DNA of 64,000 bases from an uncultured Parolsenella sp. (GCF_934660935.1 NZ_CAKUIH010000007.1:1-64000); one strand, 5' to 3'. Positions 26,268-35,184 are shown, numbered from the stretch's first letter. The notes: generated from the sequence alone by a model not told the origin. A program made the numbers and translations.

Positions 26268-27278
26268 ATGATCGTCCGCCTGAACAAGGCCGTCCTGCAC
26301 GTCCTCGACCTCGACTCTGCCGTGAGCGTCATCTCTAAGGCCGAGCTTGACCTCGAGGAGAAGCCCGTCAAGTCCTACGTGCAGAGCATCTGCCGCAAGT
26401 CCCTCGGCTCGACGGACTGCCGCCACGGCAAGTTCGGGCAGGATAACGCCCTCGCGACCCAGGTGAGCCGCTACCTCCATGGCGCGGACGAGTTCGTCCC
26501 GCTGACGGCAACCGTGGCGAGCTTCCTGTTCGGTGAGCTCCAGCGTGCGGATGGCGCTCGTAGCACGGACCTCCTCATGACGGATTTCCTCGATGGTGAC
26601 GATACGCGCTACATCGGCCTTTTCCTCCTCGAGGGCAAGAAGGCCTTCGTCCATGAGGTCAGCCAGGCTGGCTCGATGGTGAGCTGCGACATTGTTCGTC
26701 GCTATGGCGTGCTGCCCGCCGCCACCCAGAAGCTTGCGAGTTGGGCCCTCGTGCGTGCGGACAATCTCGAGATTGCCTATGTCGACAAGCCGCGTTCCAT
26801 CGACGGCCAGGACACGCTGCTCATCCCCGAGGGCCTGCTCCAGTGCAGCTCCGAGGCGAGTGCTCGCGAGACGATCGACTGCGTGACCGAGATCGTGGAA
26901 CAGGTCGCCGAGGAGCACGGTGCCAATGCCGCCCTGGCTCTCTCCCGCGCCAAGGCCTACGTTGCCGAGCAGGTCGACGAACAGGATTCCTTCTCGCGCG
27001 ATGGCCTCGCGGAGAAAGTCTTCGAGGACTCCGAGCCCGCGCGACGTGCCTTCGAGACTGCGGCTGACGTGCGTCACCTGCCGGAGCGCGTTGCCGTCGA
27101 TCGCCGCGCCGTCGCTCAGAAGCGCGTGCGCTGCCACCGCATCGTGACGGATACCGGCATCGAGGTCTCGTTCCCGGCGGAGTACGGCGATGACCCGGAG
27201 TTCATCCAGTTCTCCACCGAGGCCAACGGCCTCATCTCGATCGAGCTCAAGAACATCGGCAGCATCGAGAACAAGTAG
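26268..27278 (+). CDS. Nucleoid-associated protein, NdpA/YejK-like (PF04245)
   Basis: 336 residues starting M-I-V-R-L-N-K-A-V-L-H-V-L-D-L. That opening strand, the middle D-T-R-Y-I-G-L-F-L-L-E-G-K-K-A-F element and the extended C-terminus fit the 37-kDa nucleoid-associated protein family. E. coli YejK is nucleoid-associated; its action is not well defined. The ATG at 26268 follows TGGAGG, and a TATAGT -10-like element lies about 40 nt upstream, so it probably has its own promoter. Confidence 0.75.
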   Translation: MIVRLNKAVLHVLDLDSAVSVISKAELDLEEKPVKSYVQSICRKSLGSTDCRHGKFGQDNALATQVSRYLHGADEFVPLTATVASFLFGELQRADGARSTDLLMTDFLDGDDTRYIGLFLLEGKKAFVHEVSQAGSMVSCDIVRRYGVLPAATQKLASWALVRADNLEIAYVDKPRSIDGQDTLLIPEGLLQCSSEASARETIDCVTEIVEQVAEEHGANAALALSRAKAYVAEQVDEQDSFSRDGLAEKVFEDSEPARRAFETAADVRHLPERVAVDRRAVAQKRVRCHRIVTDTGIEVSFPAEYGDDPEFIQFSTEANGLISIELKNIGSIENK

Positions 27279-27427
27279 GCGCCGCGCGCGCCTGATGCGC
27301 GCGGCCGCGCCTGCGTGCGGCGGGCGCGCAGGAGGTGGCCGGAACCACGCGCGCCTGGTGCGCGCGCCTGGCCACGAAGGCTATCATTACCCTCTACGCA
27401 GTGATTCCGTTAGCCATCGGAGGGCAT

Positions 27428-27988
27428 ATGATGAGTGCATGGACGTCCTACAAGGGCTCTGTCTACCAGCAGCTCTTTGGCAATTTCTTCGAATACTTCC
27501 GCAAGTACTGCGGCGACCAGGACTTCTCCCACTCAGCGTGGCTCGAGCACGAGCTCGGCAGGCATCGCCTGGCGTTCAACTCCTACTATGACGCGCTGGA
27601 CGACGAGGCGGCGCGGTTCGCGACCGTCCTTACCACCCGCGGGTTCGTCTCTGCGTGCTGCTTGCATGCGACGGGTGCCGTGAGCGGAGGCGACGACGGG
27701 GCGTGGCGAATCGAGCGAGACGGCGAGAGCCAGGCCTTCCCGTCCCCTCTGACCTACGTTCGCCGCCAGAAGAAGTTCCTCAGTGGATTCATCGAGAGGG
27801 ACGTGACGTATGTGATCGTGTTCGATGACGGGACGGACCTTACGGGCGTCCGTTGCGCCTGTCCCGTCATGCATATGAGTGAGTTCGTGGACTTCCTCAA
27901 GGGCCTCGGCGGCGTTGCCTCAGAGGCTGAGATAAAGGGTGCCTTCGATGCGTTCAGGCTCGCCGTCGCGAATGGCGGCACGCGATAG
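27428..27988 (+). CDS. Hypothetical protein, 186 residues
   Basis: No family recognised. The protein has an aromatic-rich N-terminus (Y-Q-Q-L-F-G-N-F-F-E-Y-F-R-K-Y), a central region with Cys-Cys and a single C-A-C-P motif, and a mixed alpha/beta pattern. There is no signal peptide or membrane helix. GGAGGG lies 4 nt before the ATG, and codon use matches neighbouring genes, so it is very likely expressed. It follows the NdpA-like gene after a 149-bp GC-repeat gap. Confidence 0.7.
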   Translation: MMSAWTSYKGSVYQQLFGNFFEYFRKYCGDQDFSHSAWLEHELGRHRLAFNSYYDALDDEAARFATVLTTRGFVSACCLHATGAVSGGDDGAWRIERDGESQAFPSPLTYVRRQKKFLSGFIERDVTYVIVFDDGTDLTGVRCACPVMHMSEFVDFLKGLGGVASEAEIKGAFDAFRLAVANGGTR

Positions 27989-28097
27989 CCCGTCTTCAGG
28001 TGGATTGAGGATGGCGGTCGCATCCTCTGCCTCGCTGCCGGCGCGGGCACGCGGCTCGCGGGCGCACCTGGGCGCGGCCTGTCCGGCGGACGGTGGG

Positions 28098-29894
28098 TTA
28101 GAGCGACTCCTCGAGTAGGTCGATGACCTCGCTCGCGACGCTTCTCTCGGTCAGGCCACAGCAGTTGAGGAGGTCTTCCGGCTCGTAACGATCCGGGAAG
28201 CCGTGCGGCAGGCCAAAACCGCGCACGCGCGCGTTGGTGGGGCCGAGGATGCGGGCGATGTGGCTGCCAAAGCCGCCGTCGAGCACGCCGTCCTCGAGGG
28301 TTACCACGGCGCGGTTCTCCTCCGCGAGCGAATACACCCAGTCGAAGTCGATGCCGCACGCGTAGCGCGGGTTGACGAGCGTTGCGTCGATGCCCTTCTC
28401 TGCGAGGAGTGCCACCACCTTCTCGCCTAGGGGCATGGTGGACCCAAGCGCGAGAATCGCGGCGCCGCTCGTGCCCTCGTGGACGATTTCGGGGATGCCG
28501 AAGACGTAGCCGCCGTCAGGAATCTCGACGCTCGGGCGGGAGACGACGCCGGCTCCGGGCACGCGAATCGCGTACGGACCGCGGCGGCAGTCGATCGCCC
28601 AGTCGAGCATGGCGAGGTACTCCTCGCGGCACGTGGGCGCGAGGTAGGTGAGGCCTGGCATGTCGCTGAGCATTGCGATGTCATAAAAGCCCAGGTGAGT
28701 GGCATCGGTCGTGCCAAAGGCGCTCGAGCCGAACACAAGGACCGTGATCGGCGCGGCGTTGAGGCAGACGTCGTGCCAGAGCTGGTCATACGTGCGCTGG
28801 AGGAAGGTGCCATAGACGCCGTAGACGGGCTTGGCACCACCAACTGCGAGGCCGGCGCACATCGTGACGGCGTGCTCCTCCGCGATGCCAACGTCGACGA
28901 ACTGCTTGCCTGCCGCGGCGCGACGGTCGGGCGTGAAGCCCATCATGTAGGGCGTGGCGGAAGAGACGGCAACAAGTTGCTGGTCAGAGGCCATGCGCTT
29001 GAGTAGATACTCACCCGTGATGTCCGCATAGGTGGCGGGCGGGGTGATTACGATGCCGCCGCTCGCGCGCCCACCGGAGAGCTTCTCGCCAGTCTCCGGG
29101 TTGAAGGGGCCGACGTGATGCCAGCTCTCCTCGTTTTCCTCCGCCGGGGCGAAGCCGAGGCCCTTATGGGTGTGGATGTGGAGCACGACGGGGTGGTCGC
29201 AGCCGCGCAGACTCGCGAGGGCCTCCTCGCAGGCGGCCTCGTCGTTGCCGTTCTCGAGGTAGCGATAGTCAAGGCCCATCGAACGGAAATAGTTGTCCTT
29301 GGTGTGGCCTCGCGTGGCGCGCAGCTCGGCGAGGTTGGCGTAGATGCCACCGTGGTCCTCGGAGATGGACCACTCGTTGTCATTCACGACGATGATGAGA
29401 TTCGTGCCGAGCTCTGCCGCGTTGTCGAGACCTTCGAAGGCGAGGCCGCCGGACAGCGAACCGTCGCCAATGACGGCGACGACATCATAGGTGTCCCCCG
29501 CGAGGTCACGCGCCTTCGCGAGGCCAAGCGCGAGGCTCACCGAGGTCGAGGTGTGACCCATGGAGAAGTGGTCGTGCTTGCTCTCAACGGGGCTGGCGAA
29601 TCCGGAGACTGCGCCCATGAGCTCTGGTTTTATGAATGCCTCGGCACGGCCGGTGAGCATCTTGTGTGCATAGGTCTGATGGGAGACGTCGAACACGATC
29701 TTGTCTCGAGGGGAGTCAAAGACGCGGTGGAGCGCCACCGTAAGCTCGACGACGCCAAGGTTGGGGCCGACGTGTCCGCCCACCTTGGCGCAGGTCGCAA
29801 TGATGGCGGACCTGATTTCCTCACAGAGGGGAAGCATCGCTTGGGCAGGGAGAGCGCGAACGTCTGCCGGTGTGGCAATGCCCTCGAGATACAT
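28098..29894 (-). CDS. Atypical Dxs-like thiamine-diphosphate enzyme
   Basis: 598 residues, slightly shorter than ordinary 1-deoxy-xylulose-5-phosphate synthase. It has the H-V-G-P-N-L-G-V-V-E-L-T-V-A-L-H opening, G-D-G-S-L-S-G-G with the ThDP Asn in V-V-N-D-N, and the transketolase-type V-G-I-A-E-E-H-A-V catalytic Glu. The loop that in true Dxs reads G-P-x-D-G-H-D is replaced by E-N-G-N-D-E-A-A. The substrate may therefore differ from pyruvate plus glyceraldehyde-3-phosphate. I recall such proteins also in lactic acid bacteria that use mevalonate. Start at 29894, set by GGGAGGGCAC. Confidence 0.75.
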   Translation of the reverse strand: MYLEGIATPADVRALPAQAMLPLCEEIRSAIIATCAKVGGHVGPNLGVVELTVALHRVFDSPRDKIVFDVSHQTYAHKMLTGRAEAFIKPELMGAVSGFASPVESKHDHFSMGHTSTSVSLALGLAKARDLAGDTYDVVAVIGDGSLSGGLAFEGLDNAAELGTNLIIVVNDNEWSISEDHGGIYANLAELRATRGHTKDNYFRSMGLDYRYLENGNDEAACEEALASLRGCDHPVVLHIHTHKGLGFAPAEENEESWHHVGPFNPETGEKLSGGRASGGIVITPPATYADITGEYLLKRMASDQQLVAVSSATPYMMGFTPDRRAAAGKQFVDVGIAEEHAVTMCAGLAVGGAKPVYGVYGTFLQRTYDQLWHDVCLNAAPITVLVFGSSAFGTTDATHLGFYDIAMLSDMPGLTYLAPTCREEYLAMLDWAIDCRRGPYAIRVPGAGVVSRPSVEIPDGGYVFGIPEIVHEGTSGAAILALGSTMPLGEKVVALLAEKGIDATLVNPRYACGIDFDWVYSLAEENRAVVTLEDGVLDGGFGSHIARILGPTNARVRGFGLPHGFPDRYEPEDLLNCCGLTERSVASEVIDLLEESL

Positions 29895-30056
29895 GTGCCC
29901 TCCCATCATCTGACCTGCGGTTTCTTGAATCGTGCTAAAAAGTGCGCCTATTTAGGGCGCATAAACATATAGATTGGCACATTTGAGGGAAGAAAGTGTG
30001 GTGGGGATGTGCCAGCGGCAGAATAGTGTCGATTGGCGAGGCTATTTTAGGGGGCG

Positions 30057-30581
30057 ATGGCGTTGACGACCGGTCCGATGTACGAGACAACGGGCGCCGA
30101 GGTTGCCGCCGAGGCGACTCGCCTCGCGCGTGAGGGCCGTCTCGGCCTTTGCCGCGAGTTCGTCCAGCATGGAGACGTGTCCGTGTACGAGCATGTGGTG
30201 GCGGTCGCGGTCGAGAGCTGTCGCATGGCGGACGCCCTCGCACGTCATGGCATCACGGTCGACCGGCCTTCGCTCGTGCGCGGGGCGCTTCTCCACGATT
30301 ACTTCCTCTATGACTGGCACGATCCGGATCCGAGCCATCGGCTTCATGGGTTTCGCCATCCGTTCTTCGCGCTGCGCAACGCGGAGGACGATTTCACCTT
30401 GGACGAGCGCGAGCGCAACATCATCGTGAGGCACATGTTTCCGCTGGTGCCGGTGCCGCCCACGTGCCGGGAGGCATGGATTGTATGTGGCGCTGACAAG
30501 TTGGTTGCCCTGCGTGAGACGCTTGACTCGCGCGTGCCGGAGCGCTTGCTTCCCCGCTGGCTCAAGGAGGCCGGTCGATGA
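30057..30581 (+). CDS. HD-domain phosphohydrolase
   Basis: 174 residues. The HD hallmark is R-G-A-L-L-H-D-Y-F near 80, with an upstream His in V-Y-E-H-V-V-A-V-A and a later H in R-H-M-F-P-L-V-P. The pattern fits small HD phosphohydrolases of nucleotides. The start at 30057 has AGGGGG close upstream; the ATG at 30078 is an alternative. The stop overlaps the next gene's ATG (ATGA), so the two are translationally coupled. Confidence 0.75.
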   Translation: MALTTGPMYETTGAEVAAEATRLAREGRLGLCREFVQHGDVSVYEHVVAVAVESCRMADALARHGITVDRPSLVRGALLHDYFLYDWHDPDPSHRLHGFRHPFFALRNAEDDFTLDERERNIIVRHMFPLVPVPPTCREAWIVCGADKLVALRETLDSRVPERLLPRWLKEAGR

Positions 30582-31615
30582 GCCCTGAAACCGCCGCGAT
30601 GATCCCGCTTCTGGCGGCATCCGTGCCCGCCGCCCCGCTCTCGGGACTCTTCATCTCGTTTCTCGTCTATAGCTTTGCCGGTTGGCTCTGGGAGTCCACC
30701 GCCTGCGCGATGATGAATCAAGGTCGCTTCGCCAACAGCGGCTTCCTGCTTGGGCCCATCTGCCCGATCTACGGCGTGGGCGCTCTCGCGTGCTGGCTCT
30801 TCCTCCGCGAGATTCCCGACGTCGTGCCGCAGTTCCTCGTGTCGGGCTTGCTGTGCTGTGCGCTCGAATACGCGGTGAGCGTCATGCTCGAAGCGACGAC
30901 GGGCGCGCGCTTTTGGGATTACGAGGACAAGCCGGCCAACATCAACGGACGGGTTTGCCTCTACGGCTTCCTGATGTTTGGCGCCGGCGCGGTCTTGATC
31001 TGCCGCGTGTTCGAGCCCGCGCTTCTCGAAGTGCTCGTGAATGTGCCGGTTGTCGTGCTCGAGGCGGTGGCGGTGATGTGCGCGATAGCCCTCGTCGTTG
31101 ATTTGGTGTTTGCCATGGCGAGCTGGCGTCGCCTGTCCACCCAGCTCGAGTCGCTGCGCGCGCAGATCCAGGTCAGGATTGACGAATCGATGGGCGAGGC
31201 CTCCGAGCGCATGCTCGAGGCACTGCCGGGACCCGTGGTAGAGGGTGCCGCCGAGGTCTATGAGCGCACGCGCGACGCTGCCGGGGACCTTGTCTCGAAG
31301 CTTGACCCGCGTGCCGTCGCGGCCGGCGTTGGCCAGGCCACGCAGATGCTGCGTGATGGCATCGCGGAGCACGGCGGCGAGGGCCGCCTGGCCGAGCTCC
31401 GCGCCGCCGGCGAGAACGCGCGTCTGAGGCGCGTGGCCTCGAATGCCCAGGCGACGGAGTGGCTCAACTCCGCCGCCGAGTCGCTCGTGTCGCGTCTTGG
31501 CAGGCGAGACCTGCGATTCTTCAATGCGTTCCCGCGCATGCGCATGAAGCGCTACGAGAGCGTCATCAATCGTGCCGGCATCCGCGAGCGCGTGAGGGAG
31601 CTGTTCGAGCGCTAG
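30578..31615 (+). CDS. PF06541-type membrane protein (putative ABC transporter permease)
   Basis: 345 residues. Four or five helices occupy residues 20-185, with the family elements F-A-G-W-L-W-E-S, G-F-L-L-G-P-I-C-P-I-Y-G-V-G, L-E-Y and F-W-D-Y. These define PF06541, annotated as a putative transporter although the role is unproven. A C-terminal cytoplasmic part of about 160 residues is helical, Ala/Glu/Arg-rich and probably coiled. Its coupling to the HD gene is the only functional hint. Confidence 0.78.
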   Translation: MSPETAAMIPLLAASVPAAPLSGLFISFLVYSFAGWLWESTACAMMNQGRFANSGFLLGPICPIYGVGALACWLFLREIPDVVPQFLVSGLLCCALEYAVSVMLEATTGARFWDYEDKPANINGRVCLYGFLMFGAGAVLICRVFEPALLEVLVNVPVVVLEAVAVMCAIALVVDLVFAMASWRRLSTQLESLRAQIQVRIDESMGEASERMLEALPGPVVEGAAEVYERTRDAAGDLVSKLDPRAVAAGVGQATQMLRDGIAEHGGEGRLAELRAAGENARLRRVASNAQATEWLNSAAESLVSRLGRRDLRFFNAFPRMRMKRYESVINRAGIRERVRELFER

Positions 31616-31664
31616 GTGGTGCGGTAAGGCCGCGATTGCCGGCGGCGCCGCCCCGGCTGCGGTC

Positions 31665-31746
31665 GCTAGTGCCGCACGAGGTTGCGCAGGGGCTCCCCGG
31701 CTTTGGGGCTAGTGCCGCACGAGGTTGCGCAGGGGCTCCCCGGCTT
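31665..31746. repeat. 39-bp perfect tandem repeat that includes the 3' end of a gene
   Basis: 31665-31703 equals 31708-31746 over 39 bp (period 43), beginning GCTAGTGCCGCACGAGG. The second copy contains the stop and last 12 codons of the minus-strand 2-hydroxyacid dehydrogenase gene. The first copy lies outside the gene, as a duplicate gene end. Confidence 0.92.
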
Positions 31747-32677
31747 CGAGGTGGGCGATGTTCTCCGCGGCGATGTCCGCGATGTTGTCGAGGACCGTGA
31801 AGAGGTGAAATCCACCAGAGACATGCGGCGTGAGCAGGAGGTTGGGCGCATCCCAAAGCGGGCTGTCCTTCGGAAGCGGCTCCGGCGAGGTGACGTCGAG
31901 CGCGGCGCCCGCGAGATGCCCACTCGAAAGCGTCGCGACTAGGTCGTCCGCGACGACGAGGTCTCCGCGGCCACCGTTGGCGAAGAAGGCGCCCGGGCGC
32001 ATCGCCGAGAAGAACGCGGCATCCGCAAGGCCTTGCGTTGCCGGTGAGCTCGGCAGGAACGATGCGACGACGTCCGCCTTGCCAAGGATCTGCGGCAGCT
32101 CGTCGATCGGGTGGACCGTCTCGAAGCCGGCGGGCGCCTCGCCGCCGTGACGGTTCGCGCCGATGACGCGTGCACCCATCGCCTGGCAGAGCTGGGCGAA
32201 GTGGCCGCCGATGTCACCCGTGCCCAGAACGAGGACTCGTGCGCCGGCGAGGGTGGTGACCGGGCCGAGGTCGCCCCAGTCATGGGTGCGCTGCAGATCG
32301 TGGTAGCCCGGGAGACGCTTCATGAGGGCGAGCGTCATCGCGAAGAGATGCTCGGAGACCGCCTGGCCGTAGGCGCCGACGGCGCAGCACAGCGCGAGGT
32401 CTGCCGGAAGGGTGCCTGCGGCAAGGTAATTGTCATAGCCTGCCGAGTTGAGTTGCAGCAGCTTGAGCGAGGTTGCCTCGGAGAGACGCTTGGGCGAGAG
32501 GTTGCCCACGATGACGTTCGCCTCGGCGACCTGATCGTTGGTGGGATTTCCGAGCATGGCGCCCGGCTTGGGCGCCACATACGTGAAGCGCGCGTGCGGG
32601 GCAGAAGCCTCGAGTCGAGTGCGCTGCTGCTCATTGAACGGCGGAAGGACAAGGACGTTAAGGGTACTGCCGGCCAT
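31709..32677 (-). CDS. D-isomer-specific 2-hydroxyacid dehydrogenase
   Basis: 322 residues. The NAD-binding element V-L-G-T-G-D-I-G-G-H-F lies near 150. The catalytic trio follows family positions: Arg in A-N-G-G-R-G-D near 237, Glu in T-S-P-E-P-L-P near 266 and His in L-T-P-H-V-S-G-G near 284. It reduces a 2-ketoacid or oxidises a D-2-hydroxyacid; the substrate is not clear. It is divergent from the fab operon, so the operators at 32879-32940 could in principle affect it too. Confidence 0.88.
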   Translation of the reverse strand: MAGSTLNVLVLPPFNEQQRTRLEASAPHARFTYVAPKPGAMLGNPTNDQVAEANVIVGNLSPKRLSEATSLKLLQLNSAGYDNYLAAGTLPADLALCCAVGAYGQAVSEHLFAMTLALMKRLPGYHDLQRTHDWGDLGPVTTLAGARVLVLGTGDIGGHFAQLCQAMGARVIGANRHGGEAPAGFETVHPIDELPQILGKADVVASFLPSSPATQGLADAAFFSAMRPGAFFANGGRGDLVVADDLVATLSSGHLAGAALDVTSPEPLPKDSPLWDAPNLLLTPHVSGGFHLFTVLDNIADIAAENIAHLEAGEPLRNLVRH

Positions 32678-32878
32678 GGGTTCTCCTCTCGTGGCGCTAT
32701 TCTCGGCCGTATTCTACGCGCACCACGGATGGGTCCGTGCGTCGGCGCGTACCGCTTAACGGCCTTGCAAGGTTCTCTCGAGTCATTTGCGGGGGACGGA
32801 CTCGATCCATTTGCGAGGGATGGATTCTCTTGCCCGTAGCTTTCCGTATGAAGCACTTGTGAGGAACGGCATCTTAGA

Positions 32879-32940
32879 TGTTGACGAGTCAACAACAGAC
32901 CGGTAGGCTCTTCTGCCTATAAGATGTTAACACGTCAACA
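32879..32940. promoter_or_regulatory. Two 16-bp palindromic operators upstream of fabH
   Basis: TGTTGACGAGTCAACA (32879-32894) and TGTTAACACGTCAACA (32925-32940) are two copies of TGTTRA-N4-TCAACA with centres 46 bp apart. A TATAAG -10-like element (32918-32923) touches the second copy. The first lies 74 bp and the second 28 bp before the TTG start of fabH. A dimeric repressor, perhaps MarR- or TetR-like, is inferred to control fatty-acid synthesis here. The regulator gene is not in this window. Confidence 0.75.
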
Positions 32941-32967
32941 AGCGTCACGCGAAAGGGGTGCCAAGCC

Positions 32968-33933
32968 TTGTCCTTCCGGATTCTCGGTACGGGATCTGCC
33001 CTTCCAGAGCGCGTCGTCACCAACGACGACCTGTCGGATTTCCTCGACACCTCCGACGAGTGGATCTTCACTCGCACGGGTATCAAGGAGCGCCGTATCT
33101 GCACGGAGGAAACCCTCGACGACCTTGCGATTGAGGCGAGCCGCCGAGCCCTCGACATGGCGGGTGTCGCCGCCGGTGACCTCGACCTTATCGTCTGCTC
33201 GACTACCACGGGCGACCATCTCGTTCCCGCGGAGGCGTGTGCCATCGCCGAAGGCCTGGGTGCCAACTGCGCGGCGTTCGACGTCTCGGGAGCCTGTGCG
33301 GGCTTCGTCCTCGCCCTCGACGTCGCCGATGGCTTCATGGCCCGCGGCCGTGCCTCGCGCGTTCTCGTGGTCGCCGCGGAGCAGATGAGTCGCGTCCTCG
33401 ACTGGGAGGACCGTGCGACGTGCGTTCTGTTTGGCGACGGTGCCGGTGCGGCCGTCATCTCGGTGGACGAGGGCCAGAACCCCCTCGCGATGAGCTTTTC
33501 GACGACGCCCGACGTTGCCTCCCTGAACGTTCCGGGCATCTCCGGAACCTGTCCGTTCAGGCCGGCGGACCATGCCGTCAGCACCCTTTCCATGGATGGC
33601 CGTCGCGTATTCCGCTTTGGCGTCGGCGCCATCTGCGACGCCGTCAAATCCCTGGCGGGCCAGGCCGGTGTCGCGGTCTCTGACATCGACCACTTCGTAT
33701 TTCACCAGGCGAACGAGAGAATCCTCTCCGCCGCCGTCAAGCTCCTGGGCGTGGACGACGCGCGTGTGGTCCGTACCCTCAGGAGCACGGGGAACGTCTC
33801 GAGCGCCTGCATCCCGCTCGCGCTCGACAGCCTCGTCCGCTCGGGCGAGCTCAAGCGCGGAGAGCTCGTTGCGCTGGTCGGCTTTGGGGCTGGCCTTGAC
33901 ACGGGGGCCTGTCTGCTTCGCTGGGAGCAGTGA
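32968..33933 (+). CDS. fabH: 3-oxoacyl-ACP synthase III (FabH)
   Basis: 321 residues. It condenses a primer acyl-CoA with malonyl-ACP to start fatty-acid chains. The catalytic Cys is in D-V-S-G-A-C-A-G-F near 110, His in F-V-F-H-Q-A-N near 247 and Asn in S-T-G-N-V-S-S-A near 277. It starts with TTG at 32968, supported by GAAAGGGG 9 nt upstream and by the M-S-F-R-I-L-G-T-G-S-A-L-P N-terminus. First gene of the ten-gene fab operon. Confidence 0.95.
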   Translation: MSFRILGTGSALPERVVTNDDLSDFLDTSDEWIFTRTGIKERRICTEETLDDLAIEASRRALDMAGVAAGDLDLIVCSTTTGDHLVPAEACAIAEGLGANCAAFDVSGACAGFVLALDVADGFMARGRASRVLVVAAEQMSRVLDWEDRATCVLFGDGAGAAVISVDEGQNPLAMSFSTTPDVASLNVPGISGTCPFRPADHAVSTLSMDGRRVFRFGVGAICDAVKSLAGQAGVAVSDIDHFVFHQANERILSAAVKLLGVDDARVVRTLRSTGNVSSACIPLALDSLVRSGELKRGELVALVGFGAGLDTGACLLRWEQ

Positions 33934-34000
33934 CTCGCATAGCAAGAACCAATCGGCAAGACAAACGCCAACGCCCAAAGGGCAAGCAAAGGAGAAGAAC

Positions 34001-34237
34001 ATGGCTACTGACAACACCTTCGAGCGCGTCTGCGACATCATCCGCGACAACGCCGGCGACGACGCCGTCGAGCTGACTCGTGACACCACCATGGCCGAGC
34101 TCGGCCTCGACAGCCTCGCCACCGTCGAGGTCGTCGTCGCCATCGAGGGCGAGTTCGACATCGAGCTTGACCAGTCCGTCAACCCGGAGACCGTCGGCGA
34201 GTTCGTCGACCTGGTCGAGGCCCAGCTGGAGAAGTAA
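34001..34237 (+). CDS. acpP: Acyl carrier protein
   Basis: 78 residues, acidic, four-helix pattern. The phosphopantetheine Ser lies in L-G-L-D-S-L near 39. It carries the growing acyl chain between the Fab enzymes. AAAGGAG precedes the ATG by 7 nt. It lies 67 bp after fabH and 2 bp before fabK, in the same position as in the lactobacillal operon. Confidence 0.96.
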   Translation: MATDNTFERVCDIIRDNAGDDAVELTRDTTMAELGLDSLATVEVVVAIEGEFDIELDQSVNPETVGEFVDLVEAQLEK

Positions 34238-34239
34238 CG

Positions 34240-35184
34240 ATGCTGAAAACTCCTCTCTGCGACGTCCTGGGCATCGAGAAGCCCGTCTTCCAGGGCGGCA
34301 TGGCCTGGATCGCCGACGCATCCCTCGCCGCCGCCGTCTCCGAGGCGGGCGGTCTCGGCATCATCGCCGCCATGAACGCGGACGCCGAGTGGCTTCGCGA
34401 GCAGATTCATGAGCTGCGCCGCCTCACGGACAAGCCGTTTGGCGTGAACGTCATGCTCATGAGCCCCTTTGCGGACGAGGTCGCCCAGGTCGTCATCGAC
34501 GAGAAGGTTCCGGTGGTCGTCACCGGCGCCGGCGATCCGCGCAGGTTCATGAAGGGCTGGCTCGCTGCCGGCATCAAGGTCATTCCGGTCGTCGCCTCGG
34601 TGGCGCTCGCCAAGCTCGTCGCCCGTGCCGGCGCGACCGCCGTCGTGGCGGAGGGCACGGAGTCCGGCGGCCACATTGGCGAGCTCACCACGATGGTCCT
34701 CGTTCCGCAGGTGGTCGACGCCGTTGACGTTCCCGTCGTCGCGGCGGGCGGCATCGCCGATGGCCGCGGCGTCGCAGCCGCCCTCATGCTGGGCGCCCAG
34801 GGCGTCCAGGTGGGCACGCGCTTCCTCGTGGCGGACGAATGCACCGTCTCCGAGGAGTACAAGGAGCTCGTGCTCAAGGCGAAGGACATCTCCACCCGTG
34901 CCACGGGCCGCACGACGGGCCATCCGGTTCGTGCGCTCAAGACGCAGTTCAGCACCGCGTATGCGAGGCTCGAGGCGGAGGGCGCGAGCCCGGAGAAGCT
35001 GGCGGAGTTCGGTACGGGCGCGCTCCGCCGTGCCGCCAAGGACGGCGACGTCAAGAACGGCTCGTTCCTCTGTGGCCAGATTGCGGGCATGGTGTGCGAG
35101 CGCCAGAGCGCGCGAGAGATCGTCGATGACCTGGTCGAGGGCGCGCAGGAGGTTCTCTCGGGGGCGGGCCGATGGGTAAGGTAG
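34240..35184 (+). CDS. fabK: Enoyl-ACP reductase II (FabK, flavoprotein)
   Basis: 314 residues. This FMN-dependent TIM-barrel enzyme does the final reduction in each elongation cycle. It shows Q-G-G-M-A-W near the N-terminus, V-V-T-G-A-G-D-P, E-G-T-E-S-G-G-H-I-G near 150 and A-A-G-G-I-A-D-G-R-G, all typical of FabK and nitronate-monooxygenase relatives. Its place in the operon makes FabK the clear choice. FabK enzymes are not inhibited by triclosan, unlike FabI. Confidence 0.93.
   Translation: MLKTPLCDVLGIEKPVFQGGMAWIADASLAAAVSEAGGLGIIAAMNADAEWLREQIHELRRLTDKPFGVNVMLMSPFADEVAQVVIDEKVPVVVTGAGDPRRFMKGWLAAGIKVIPVVASVALAKLVARAGATAVVAEGTESGGHIGELTTMVLVPQVVDAVDVPVVAAGGIADGRGVAAALMLGAQGVQVGTRFLVADECTVSEEYKELVLKAKDISTRATGRTTGHPVRALKTQFSTAYARLEAEGASPEKLAEFGTGALRRAAKDGDVKNGSFLCGQIAGMVCERQSAREIVDDLVEGAQEVLSGAGRWVR

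Noticed and set aside
29913..29921. ACCTGCGGT followed by TTTC upstream of the Dxs-like gene, matching the axis of the palindromes
   Set aside because: No pairing arms and no GAGTAG/CTACTC ends are found around it, so it may be chance or a remnant. It is not counted as a member.
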